6,330 nucleotides of DNA, from contig JAFYMV010000016.1 in the NCBI GenBank assembly GCA_017548225.1, positions 1 to 6,330 of the forward strand. Reading direction: 5' to 3'. The notes under the pieces were generated by a model. That model saw nothing but the letters and a program-made list of their open reading frames with translations, ran no database searches and was not told the DNA's origin. The first letter of the stretch is position 1; every line of letters begins with the position of its first letter. Of this stretch, positions 1 through 5,841 are shown piece by piece. This DNA is from Bacteroidaceae bacterium (GTDB lineage Bacteria; Bacteroidota; Bacteroidia; Bacteroidales; Bacteroidaceae). Both the position numbers and the translations under genes were made by a program.

Positions 1-351
1 GTGGGTATGGGGAGCTTCGCCGGTGGGGCGCTGCGCTACTACTTGTCTACACTTTTCAAGGGCTGGTGCGGACAGGGATTCCCCTACGCCACATTGGCGG
101 TAAACCTCATCGGGTGCTTCGCCTTCGGCATGCTCTTCGCACTCTTTCAACGCACAGATGCTACATACAGCCCTTGGTGCCTGCTGCTGACCACAGGACT
201 CTGCGGGGGATTCACCACCTTCTCGACATTCTCGCACGAGAGTATGACCATGCTGCAGAGCGGCAACTACATGGGATTGGCCATATACATAGCCGCAAGC
301 GTAATACTCGGCATAGCACTCGTGGCAGCAGGAGCGGCTGCGGTTAATTGA
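1..351 (+). CDS. crcB: CrcB/FluC fluoride ion channel, 5'-truncated by window edge
   Basis: Fluoride-specific channel of the inner membrane. It works as an antiparallel dimer and exports F- to relieve fluoride toxicity. Seen in the 116 visible residues: the N-terminal glycine/arginine motif GGALRY (8-13) at the end of TM1, Asn35 within NLIGCF in TM2, and the family signature GLCGGFTTFSTFSHE (66-80). The latter contains the two Phe-box phenylalanines (F74, F77) that line the pore. A final hydrophobic helix covers about 92-113. The family is usually about 120-130 residues and begins roughly ten residues before this motif, so the GTG at position 1 is an internal valine codon and the true start lies upstream. 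The gene ends at TGA 349-351. No clear intrinsic terminator follows; the 3' gap is occupied by heptamer repeats. No fluoride riboswitch can be assessed because the 5' region is outside the window. Confidence 0.95.
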   Translation: MGMGSFAGGALRYYLSTLFKGWCGQGFPYATLAVNLIGCFAFGMLFALFQRTDATYSPWCLLLTTGLCGGFTTFSTFSHESMTMLQSGNYMGLAIYIAASVILGIALVAAGAAAVN

Positions 352-388
352 TAGTTGGTTAAGGGGTTAAAGGTGAGAGGTGAGAGGG
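343..388. repeat. Degenerate 7-bp repeat tract, G-rich on the plus strand
   Basis: From 343 the sequence falls into heptamers GTTAATT, GATAGTT, GGTTAAG, GGGTTAA, AGGTGAG, AGGTGAG. The last two (371-377 and 378-384) are identical. The tract begins inside the last codons of crcB. The 13 bases at 374-386 are the exact reverse complement of 4901-4913 in another heptamer tract of this window, so the same repeat type occurs in both orientations. Function unknown. Confidence 0.6.
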
Positions 389-451
389 CCAACAGCCAAC
401 AACCAACGACCAACAACCAAAAGCTAAAAGCCAACGGCCAAAAGCCGAAGA
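389..451. repeat. 7-bp tandem repeat tract, nine units, consensus CCAAMRR
   Basis: Nine consecutive heptamers without a break in register: CCAACAG, CCAACAA, CCAACGA, CCAACAA, CCAAAAG, CTAAAAG, CCAACGG, CCAAAAG, CCGAAGA. Almost every unit starts with CC. The plus strand is rich in C and A. A 16-base stretch (416-431) recurs exactly at 1579-1594 in the next intergenic gap. Because 7 is not a multiple of 3 and the units change all three frames, this is not coding. It lies directly between crcB and the promoter of ltaE. Confidence 0.85.
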
Positions 452-480
452 TAGGTATTTTTTTATTCTGCAAAATGTAG

Positions 481-488
481 TAAATTTG
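481..488 (+). promoter_or_regulatory. Bacteroidetes-type -7 promoter box (TAAATTTG) for ltaE
   Basis: TAAATTTG is an exact match to the Bacteroidetes primary sigma factor -7 consensus TAnnTTTG, and it is followed by C as often seen. It lies 26 bp before the ltaE start, predicting a short leader of roughly 20 nt. The matching -33 region (about 456-464) is a T-run that fits the TTTG consensus only partly. This is the only exact TAnnTTTG I found in an intergenic region of the window, which suggests transcription of ltaE and perhaps the next two genes starts here. Confidence 0.6.
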
Positions 489-514
489 CACCTAAATAAT
501 AAGGTATAGTATAT

Positions 515-1552
515 ATGATACAATTTCAATGTGACTATAACGAGGGTGCGCACCCGCTGATACTACAACGACTGGCCGAGACGAACATGGTGCAGACGGT
601 GGGATATGGCGAGGATGACTACTGCGACGAGGCACGCGGGCTTATAAAGTGTGCATGCGAGAAGCACGACATCGATGTGCACTTCCTCGTGGGAGGCACA
701 CAGACGAACACGACGGTGATAGCGCACACGCTGCGTCCCTACCAGGGGGTGATAAGCGCGGTGAGCGGACATATCAATGTACACGAGACGGGAGCCATAG
801 AGGCCACCGGGCATAAGGTGCTGGCGGTGCCCTCGCCCGATGGTAAGCTGACGGCAAGACAGATAGAAGAGGTGGTGGTGGCTCACCGCAACGAGGATGG
901 CCCCGAACACATGGTGCAGCCAGGCATGGTATACCTATCGTTCCCCACGGAGGTGGGTACCATATACACACGCAACGAACTGGAGGCGATAAGTGCAGTA
1001 TGCCGCAAGTATGGATTGCCGCTATTCGTGGATGGGGCGCGACTGGGATATGGGCTGTGCTCGCCGGAGTGCGACATCACACTGCCCCAGCTGGCACGAC
1101 TGGCTGATGTGTTCTACATCGGCGGAACAAAGGTGGGGGCGCTCTTTGGCGAGGCGGTGGTGATCACCAACGAGGGGCTGAAGCGCGACTTTCGCTATAG
1201 CATCAAGCGCCACGGGGGCATGCTAGCCAAAGGACGCTTGCTGGGTATACAGTTTGCTACGCTCTTCACTGACAACCTATACATGCAGATAGCGCAACAT
1301 GCCATAGACGAGGCTATGCGCATCAAAGCGGCGCTACAGGCCAAGGGCATAGAGTTCCTCATCGACAGCCCTACCAACCAACAGTTTCCGATATTTAGCA
1401 ATGTACAACTGGAGGAGCTGAGCAAGGACTTCCGCTTCTCATTCTGGCAACAGGTGAACGATACGCACACCGCCGTGCGCATATGCACTAGCTGGGCCAC
1501 AAAAAGCGAGAATGTGGAGAAACTGATAAGCAAGCTGAAAGTCCTCCACTAA
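515..1552 (+). CDS. ltaE: Low-specificity L-threonine aldolase (PLP-dependent)
   Basis: Cytoplasmic PLP enzyme of the beta-eliminating lyase/threonine aldolase family (fold type I). It cleaves L-threonine or L-allo-threonine to glycine and acetaldehyde. The 345-residue length is normal. Visible landmarks: the N-terminal FQCDYNEGAHP; H86 in SGHINVHETGA, at the position of the histidine that stacks on the PLP ring, with E91 nearby; D173 in FVDGARLGYG, which contacts the pyridine nitrogen; K206 in YIGGTKVGALFGE, the Schiff-base lysine; and R322 in VRICTSWAT near the C-terminus, expected to bind the substrate carboxylate. The ATG at 515 gives the standard family N-terminus. There is no Shine-Dalgarno sequence, but a good -7 box lies just upstream. 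It is followed after 71 bp by a PanE-family reductase. Of its 24 isoleucine codons 16 are ATA and 8 ATC, unlike the downstream transporter. Stereospecificity (L-, allo- or phenylserine-type) cannot be read from sequence. Confidence 0.93.
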   Translation: MIQFQCDYNEGAHPLILQRLAETNMVQTVGYGEDDYCDEARGLIKCACEKHDIDVHFLVGGTQTNTTVIAHTLRPYQGVISAVSGHINVHETGAIEATGHKVLAVPSPDGKLTARQIEEVVVAHRNEDGPEHMVQPGMVYLSFPTEVGTIYTRNELEAISAVCRKYGLPLFVDGARLGYGLCSPECDITLPQLARLADVFYIGGTKVGALFGEAVVITNEGLKRDFRYSIKRHGGMLAKGRLLGIQFATLFTDNLYMQIAQHAIDEAMRIKAALQAKGIEFLIDSPTNQQFPIFSNVQLEELSKDFRFSFWQQVNDTHTAVRICTSWATKSENVEKLISKLKVLH

Positions 1553-1562
1553 ACAAAATAAC
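1544..1562 (+). repeat. 19-nt sequence spanning the ltaE stop codon, shared with the end of trmO
   Basis: CTCCACTAAACAAAATAAC covers the last codons and the TAA stop of ltaE. It is found again at the end of trmO (4854-4879), interrupted there by one extra heptamer, TAAACAC. The 16 bases 1547-1562 match 4864-4879 exactly. The two genes are unrelated, so the similarity belongs to the gene-end DNA and not to protein homology. Confidence 0.7.
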
Positions 1563-1609
1563 CCTCACCCCAAGTTACACCAAAAGCTAAAAGCTAATAA
1601 TCGTTGACA
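1561..1609. repeat. Short degenerate 7-bp repeat tract before the PanE-family gene
   Basis: The clearest part is the perfect doublet AAAAGCT, AAAAGCT (1582-1595), followed in register by AATAATC and GTTGACA (1603-1609). Upstream the same register gives ACCCTCA, CCCCAAG, TTACACC, which is weak on its own. The 16 bases 1579-1594 are identical to 416-431, and CGTTGAC (1602-1608) recurs at 4936-4942, linking this gap to both other heptamer tracts. Confidence 0.55.
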
Positions 1610-1623
1610 AAAAAATAAAAACC

Positions 1624-2634
1624 ATGCGCATAGCAATCTACGGAGCCGGGTCGCTCGGCACAATCTTAGGAGCATACATCAGCAAAGCTGGTGTGGAGAT
1701 AGAGCTCATCAACCGCAACAAGGCACACATAGAGGCCTTGCAAACACGCGGTGCCCAGGTGACGGGCACGGTGCAGTTCACACAGGTGGTGAAGGCATAC
1801 ACGCCCGACGCGATGAGCGGAAAGTATGACATCGTATTCCTCATGACCAAGCAGCAACACAATGCCGAGGTGGTGACGATGCTCAAGGACTACCTCGCCG
1901 AGGATGGGGTGCTGGTGACCTTCCAAAACGGACTACCAGAAGTGCAGATTGCTGATATCGTAGGCGAGGAACGCGTACTGGGATGCACAGTAGCATGGGG
2001 AGCCACAATGCAGGAGCCTGGCGTATGCGAACTGACAAGCGAGCCTGATGCCTTGTCGTTTGCATTGGGAGCCTTGACTGAAAAGCGCAGCAAGCACTTT
2101 GACAAGGTAAAGGAGGTGCTCGAACTTATGGGTACGGTAGAGGTAGAGGAAAACTTCATCGGTACGCGATGGAGCAAGCTGCTCATCAACGCTGCCTTCT
2201 CGGGTATGAGCGCCGTGCTGGGGTGTACCTTCGGCGAGGCTGCAGGCCCGCGCGCATCGCGCCGCGTGGTGCAGGCACTCATCAAGGAGTGCATAGATGT
2301 GTGCCAAAAGGGCGGCATACGCATAGAGCCGGTGCAGGGCAAGGATATCGTGAAATTGCTCGACTATGCTAACCCCATAAAGAAGGCCATCTCGTTCTTC
2401 ATCATCCCCATTGCCATACGAAAGCATGCCAAGCTAAAAGCGAGCATGCTACAAGATATAGAAAAGGGCAAGCTCACCGAGGTGGACGCTATCAACGGAG
2501 CAGTGTCGGCATACGGCCGCAAAGTGGGATTCCCAACCCCAGCCAACGATCAAGTGGTGGATATTATACATAAGATTGAGCGGGGCGAACTGAAGCCTAG
2601 CATGGAAAACTTAAGATTCTTCGGGGGCATATAA
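1624..2634 (+). CDS. Ketopantoate reductase family (PanE/ApbA) NAD(P)H-dependent oxidoreductase
   Basis: Cytoplasmic two-domain reductase. The classic member reduces 2-dehydropantoate to pantoate with NADPH in pantothenate/CoA synthesis. Visible: dinucleotide-binding loop GAGSLG (7-12); K76 in LMTKQQHN; QNG at 101-103; catalytic lysine K185 in RWSKLLINAAFSG with N189; then the C-terminal helical domain with S274 (KASMLQD) and E286/N291 in EVDAINGAV. At 336 residues it is about 30 longer than E. coli PanE (about 303), with extra sequence at about 240-270 (a hydrophobic stretch ISFFIIPIAI at 256-265). The family pattern K-x3-N-x3-N has serine (S193) at its last position, so true ketopantoate specificity is uncertain and I give no symbol. 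The ATG at 1624 places the nucleotide-binding strand at residue 3, as expected. It sits 71 bp after ltaE and 45 bp before the transporter, probably in one transcription unit. Confidence 0.88.
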   Translation: MRIAIYGAGSLGTILGAYISKAGVEIELINRNKAHIEALQTRGAQVTGTVQFTQVVKAYTPDAMSGKYDIVFLMTKQQHNAEVVTMLKDYLAEDGVLVTFQNGLPEVQIADIVGEERVLGCTVAWGATMQEPGVCELTSEPDALSFALGALTEKRSKHFDKVKEVLELMGTVEVEENFIGTRWSKLLINAAFSGMSAVLGCTFGEAAGPRASRRVVQALIKECIDVCQKGGIRIEPVQGKDIVKLLDYANPIKKAISFFIIPIAIRKHAKLKASMLQDIEKGKLTEVDAINGAVSAYGRKVGFPTPANDQVVDIIHKIERGELKPSMENLRFFGGI

Positions 2635-2679
2635 GAGGATGAAATGATATATCACTAATAATAACTTAATCAACTAACA

Positions 2680-4053
2680 ATGACAAAGCAATTGCAACAA
2701 ACATTGCGCGACTCGAATGTAGCGCGCTGGACGGCACTCGTAATCGTGTCGTTCACCATGATGTGGGGCTACTTCCTCACTGATGCCATGTCGCCCCTAA
2801 TGACGATGCTCGAAGTAGAAATGGATTGGACAAGTTCGGACTTCGGTATCTTCAACTGGGCATACTGCTGGTTTAATGTGTTCCTCTTCATGCTCATCTT
2901 CGGAGGTATGATCCTCGATAAGTTGGGCGTACGCATCACCGGTATCGCTACCTGCGCCTTGATGGTGATCGGTGCGTTTATCAAGTACTATGCCGTAGAG
3001 TACATCTCGCCGGGCCCCGATGCGGGATATATCTTTGGTATCCGCACACAGGTAATGGTGGCCAGCCTCGGATATGCTATCTTTGCCGTGGGTACCGAAA
3101 ACTGCGGTATCACCGTGACAAAGGTAATCGCCAAGTGGTTTAAGGGCAAGGAGATGGCACTCGCCATGGGTACACAGGTGGCAGTAGCTCGCTTGGGTAC
3201 GGCAATGGCCATGATCGTGAGCCCGCTCATCGTGAAGAATTTCAGCATGTCTACTCCCCTACTCTTTGCGCTCGTGCTCATCGGTATCGGACTCGTAGCT
3301 TACTGCGTATTCTGCGTAATGGATAGCAAGCTCGACAAGCAGCTCATCGCCGAACAGAATGATGCTGAGGATGACACCTTCCATGTTTCGGACCTCAAGC
3401 TCATCATCACCAACAAGGGATTCTGGCTTATCGCACTCTTGTGCCTGATGTTCTACTCGGCCGTATTCCCCTTCATGAAGTATGCAACATCGCTCATGGA
3501 AAACAAGTACGGCATGTCAAATGTATGGGCCGGTTGGATACCTGCACTCATCCCCATGGGTAACCTCATCATGACTCCCCTCTTTGGCGGCATATACGAC
3601 CGTAAGGGTAAGGGGGCTACCATCATGATTATCGGCTCGGCTATGCTCATCGGCGTACATGTGCTCTTTGCATTGCCCGTACTCAACTACTGGTGGTTTG
3701 CAGCTTTCATCGCTATCGTACTCGGTGTGGCCTTCTCACTCGTACCATCAGCCATGTGGCCTTCAGTACCCAAGATCATCCCCGAGAAGTTGCTCGGCTC
3801 AGCCTATGCACTTATCTTCTGGGTACAAAACATCGGCCTGGGCTTCGTACCTCTGCTCATCGGATGGTTGCTCAATGAGTATTGCATCAGTGGCGAGCGT
3901 ATCGTCAACGGACAGGTATTCAAGCAATATGACTATACCCTGCCCATGTGCGTATTCGCTTGCTTCGGTATCGTAGCATTACTCCTCGCCTTCGCCCTCA
4001 AGAAAGAGGACAAGCGCAAGGGGTACGGATTGGAATTGCCGAATATTAAGTAA
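2680..4053 (+). CDS. Major facilitator superfamily transporter, MFSD1-like, 12 TM
   Basis: Inner-membrane secondary transporter, substrate not identifiable from sequence. Hydrophobic segments give 12 helices at about 17-35, 57-79, 86-105, 119-139, 161-185, 191-213, 246-266, 283-303, 312-331, 335-357, 372-398 and 420-440. A polar loop at 214-245 separates the two six-helix halves. MFS motif A is present in the TM2-3 loop (GGMILDKLGVR, 75-85; D80, R85) and repeated in the TM8-9 loop (GGIYDRKGKG, 303-312). The TM4-5 loop KWFKGKEMALAMGTQ (152-166), followed by VARLG, closely resembles what I recall of eukaryotic MFSD1, a lysosomal dipeptide transporter; this is memory-based. The 45-bp gap after the reductase gene has no promoter match, so co-transcription is likely. 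Codon use is strongly biased: 37 of 41 isoleucines use ATC, only 2 ATA. The start at 2680 leaves a short charged cytoplasmic N-terminus, normal for MFS. Confidence 0.88.
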   Translation: MTKQLQQTLRDSNVARWTALVIVSFTMMWGYFLTDAMSPLMTMLEVEMDWTSSDFGIFNWAYCWFNVFLFMLIFGGMILDKLGVRITGIATCALMVIGAFIKYYAVEYISPGPDAGYIFGIRTQVMVASLGYAIFAVGTENCGITVTKVIAKWFKGKEMALAMGTQVAVARLGTAMAMIVSPLIVKNFSMSTPLLFALVLIGIGLVAYCVFCVMDSKLDKQLIAEQNDAEDDTFHVSDLKLIITNKGFWLIALLCLMFYSAVFPFMKYATSLMENKYGMSNVWAGWIPALIPMGNLIMTPLFGGIYDRKGKGATIMIIGSAMLIGVHVLFALPVLNYWWFAAFIAIVLGVAFSLVPSAMWPSVPKIIPEKLLGSAYALIFWVQNIGLGFVPLLIGWLLNEYCISGERIVNGQVFKQYDYTLPMCVFACFGIVALLLAFALKKEDKRKGYGLELPNIK

Positions 4054-4064
4054 AGATAGATTGA

Positions 4065-4137
4065 TTGTATGGGCATAAGAACATAAGTGAATATTTAAAA
4101 AATACGACATGTCACTTATCTTCTTCTGTCCATACAA
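4065..4137. repeat. Imperfect inverted repeat, 26-bp arms, 21-nt loop
   Basis: Arms 4065-4090 and 4112-4137 pair along 26 positions: 23 Watson-Crick pairs, one G-T wobble (4073/4129) and two mismatches (4076/4126 and 4082/4120). The innermost block ATAAGTGA/TCACTTAT is perfect over 8 bp. The loop 4091-4111 is A/T-rich. It lies between the transporter stop (4053) and the trmO start (4162), filling most of that gap. There is no T-run straight after the 3' arm as a standard intrinsic terminator would have. Possibilities are a terminator or mRNA-stabilising hairpin, a cis-regulatory RNA for trmO, or a small palindromic mobile repeat. Confidence 0.8.
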
Positions 4138-4161
4138 AACTTTCTCTATAAAAAAGGAAAA

Positions 4162-4869
4162 ATGATTATCACTCCTATTGCCCATTTTCGTAGTGCCTTC
4201 CCAACCAAGTTTGGCATACCCCGTCAGAGCGGTATCGTCGACGAGTTACGCGGGTGTATCGTATTTGAGCCTACCTACCGCAATGCCGATGCCTTGCGCG
4301 GGCTCGAAGGCTTCGACTACCTATGGATACTATGGGAGTTCTCAGCCAACCGAAGTGCCCAAGAACGCGGCACTACGGCGTGGCAACCTACTGTGCGACC
4401 TCCACTACTTGGAGGAAACATACAGATGGGTGTATTTGCTACCCGCTCACCCTATCGTCCCAATCCGATTGGCCTGTCGTCGGTAAAGATTGAGCGCATA
4501 GAGCTTACCGACAAGGAGGGTCCCGTAATCCATGTACTGGGCGCTGACCTCATGGATGGTACTCCCATCTACGACATCAAACCCTATGTGGCCTATGCCG
4601 ATAGCCACCCCGATGCCCGAAGTGGCTTCGTGGACGAACGATGCTGGCAAGAGCTCACCGTAAACTTTCCACAAGAGTTACAAACCCACTTCTCGGCCGA
4701 AAGTATTGCCGCGCTTACCCGAGTGCTATCCCTTGACCCACGGCCACAATACCAAGACAACCCAGAGAAGGTATACGGTATGCCCTACGAAGGGTACGAC
4801 ATACGCTTCCGCGTCGCTGACGGAGTGCTCAAAGTCGTGTCCGTTGTCAAAATCTCCACTAAACACTAA
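4162..4869 (+). CDS. trmO: tRNA (N6-threonylcarbamoyladenosine(37)-N6)-methyltransferase TrmO (TsaA/YaeB family)
   Basis: SAM-dependent enzyme that N6-methylates t6A37 to m6t6A37 in threonine tRNAs, next to the anticodon, improving decoding. The 235-residue length matches the E. coli protein. Family landmarks: N-terminal PIAHFRSAFPTKFGIPRQSG (5-24); LEGFDYLWILWEF (48-60); the signature GVFATRSPYRPNPIGLS (90-106), which forms part of the SAM site in this beta-barrel class VIII methyltransferase; DGTPIYDIKPYV (132-143); and the C-terminal DPRPQY (192-197). The start at 4162 is the first in-frame ATG and gives the family N-terminus, with a modest purine stretch (AAGGAAAAA) just upstream. The 108-bp leader contains a large inverted repeat. 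The last codons lie in a heptamer-type repeat (TAAACAC unit), so the C-terminal STKH tail is shaped by repeat sequence and is unlikely to be conserved. Confidence 0.95.
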   Translation: MIITPIAHFRSAFPTKFGIPRQSGIVDELRGCIVFEPTYRNADALRGLEGFDYLWILWEFSANRSAQERGTTAWQPTVRPPLLGGNIQMGVFATRSPYRPNPIGLSSVKIERIELTDKEGPVIHVLGADLMDGTPIYDIKPYVAYADSHPDARSGFVDERCWQELTVNFPQELQTHFSAESIAALTRVLSLDPRPQYQDNPEKVYGMPYEGYDIRFRVADGVLKVVSVVKISTKH

Positions 4870-4879
4870 ACAAAATAAC
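4854..4879 (+). repeat. Gene-end repeat spanning the trmO stop, with a duplicated 7-nt unit
   Basis: Reads CTCCAC (4854-4859), TAAACAC (4860-4866), then TAAACAAAATAAC (4867-4879). Deleting the middle heptamer gives the exact 19-nt sequence at the end of ltaE (1544-1562). Expressed as tandem units it is ACTAAAC twice (4858-4871). The TAA stop of trmO (4867-4869) falls inside it. Confidence 0.7.
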
Positions 4880-4895
4880 GATTAAAGATTCCCCC

Positions 4896-4944
4896 CTCAA
4901 CTCTCACCTCTCAACGCTCAACCTTGTCTGTTGACCGTTGACCT
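4896..4944. repeat. 7-bp tandem repeat tract, seven units, before ispE
   Basis: Seven heptamers in unbroken register: CTCAACT, CTCACCT, CTCAACG, CTCAACC, TTGTCTG, TTGACCG, TTGACCT. The first four share CTCAMCN and the last three TTGNCYK, so two related unit types sit side by side. The plus strand is pyrimidine-rich. It ends 18 bp before the ispE start, so it would lie in the ispE leader if the transcript starts upstream, for example from trmO. Bases 4901-4913 are the exact reverse complement of 374-386. Confidence 0.85.
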
Positions 4945-4962
4945 CCCCAAAAAAGAAAAACC

Positions 4963-5811
4963 ATGATCACCTTTCCCCACGCCAAAATCAATATAGGACT
5001 ACAAGTTACCGAACGCCGTCCCGACGGATATCACAACCTCGACACCGTATTCTACCCCATCCCCATCAACGATGCCCTAGAGGTTATCGTCGCTGAGGGT
5101 GCCGACTATGATTGTCGCTTACACATCAGTGGCATCGACATTGAGGGCGACACCGACAACAACCTCGTGGTACGTGCCTATCGCCTGCTGGCCGCCGACT
5201 ATACCCTACCCTCTGTAGACATTTACCTGCATAAGCATATCCCCACAGGAGCAGGTCTGGGCGGTGGATCGGCCGATGCAGGATTCATGCTGCGCCTGCT
5301 CAACGATATGTTCGAGCTGGGCATCACCACCGAGCAATTGGAAGAGTACGCCACACGATTGGGAGCAGACTGCCCCTTCTTCATCACCGGTACACCCGTA
5401 TATGCTACAGGCATTGGCAATGAGTTCCACCCCATCGACCTCAACCTTGAGGGATGGTACCTCGTGGTGGTAAAACCCGATGTATTCGTATCGACCAAAG
5501 AGGCCTACTCGATGGTGCGCCCCGAGAAGCCCGAGACAACACTTGACAAGAAGATAGGTATGCCCATCGCCGAGTGGAAAGAGAGCATCAGCAATGACTT
5601 CGAGAAGGGCATCTTTGCCCTGCACCCCGAATTGGCAGACATCAAGGAAAAGCTCTATACATTAGGAGCTAAATATGCGGCTATGAGCGGCTCAGGATCA
5701 GCATTGTTTGGTCTGTTTGATGCTCCCGTCGAGAAGATAGAGCAACACTTCCCCAATTGCTTCTGCGAGCAACAGAGACTCCCCGATTCACATCGAGGAG
5801 CCTCCAAATAA
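4963..5811 (+). CDS. ispE: 4-diphosphocytidyl-2-C-methyl-D-erythritol kinase
   Basis: GHMP-superfamily kinase of the MEP (non-mevalonate) isoprenoid pathway. It phosphorylates the 2-hydroxyl of CDP-methylerythritol using ATP, in the cytoplasm. The 282-residue length is normal. Motifs in order: HAKINIGLQV (6-15) with catalytic-site lysine K8; RRPDGYHNLDTVF (18-30), which contacts the cytidine part of the substrate; the ATP-binding glycine loop PTGAGLGGGSADA (94-106); LGADCPFF (133-140) with catalytic aspartate D136; NDFEKGIF (211-218); and GHMP motif 3, AAMSGSGSALFGLF (239-252). The ATG at 4963 puts the KINIGL motif at the usual distance from the N-terminus. The leader is A-rich with no Shine-Dalgarno sequence, and no TAnnTTTG box lies in the 93-bp gap, so it may be read through from trmO. 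The 3' end faces a convergent V-type ATPase gene across a shared terminator. All catalytic residues I know for the family are present. Confidence 0.96.
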   Translation: MITFPHAKINIGLQVTERRPDGYHNLDTVFYPIPINDALEVIVAEGADYDCRLHISGIDIEGDTDNNLVVRAYRLLAADYTLPSVDIYLHKHIPTGAGLGGGSADAGFMLRLLNDMFELGITTEQLEEYATRLGADCPFFITGTPVYATGIGNEFHPIDLNLEGWYLVVVKPDVFVSTKEAYSMVRPEKPETTLDKKIGMPIAEWKESISNDFEKGIFALHPELADIKEKLYTLGAKYAAMSGSGSALFGLFDAPVEKIEQHFPNCFCEQQRLPDSHRGASK

Positions 5812-5841
5812 CACAAACACAAAATAAAACACGACAAAACT

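Noticed and set aside
1..3. GTG at the window edge as the start codon of the fluoride channel
   Set aside because: The family has about ten more residues before the GGALRY motif, so this is an internal Val codon.
389..451. CRISPR array
   Set aside because: The period is 7 bp with no spacers, and the units are degenerate; no cas genes nearby.
435..464. Intrinsic terminator for crcB (CGGC-CAAAA-GCCG followed by T7)
   Set aside because: The stem is only 4 bp and the T-run starts about 10 nt after it, so it is too weak and too far to call.
267..553. Minus-strand open frames across the crcB-ltaE gap, encoding W/L/C-rich peptides
   Set aside because: The repetitive composition is simply the translation of the heptamer repeats, with no supporting signals.
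1890..2427. Long minus-strand open frames of 150-164 codons opposite the PanE-family gene
   Set aside because: They lie wholly antisense to a clear conserved gene, and their translations show no recognisable domain.
4065..4137. Standard rho-independent terminator for the MFS gene
   Set aside because: The hairpin is strong but followed by CATACAAAACTTTCTC, without an immediate T-run; kept as an inverted repeat of unknown role.
5206..5625. Minus-strand 139-codon open frame opposite ispE
   Set aside because: Antisense shadow of a gene with intact GHMP motifs; no promoter or family resemblance.
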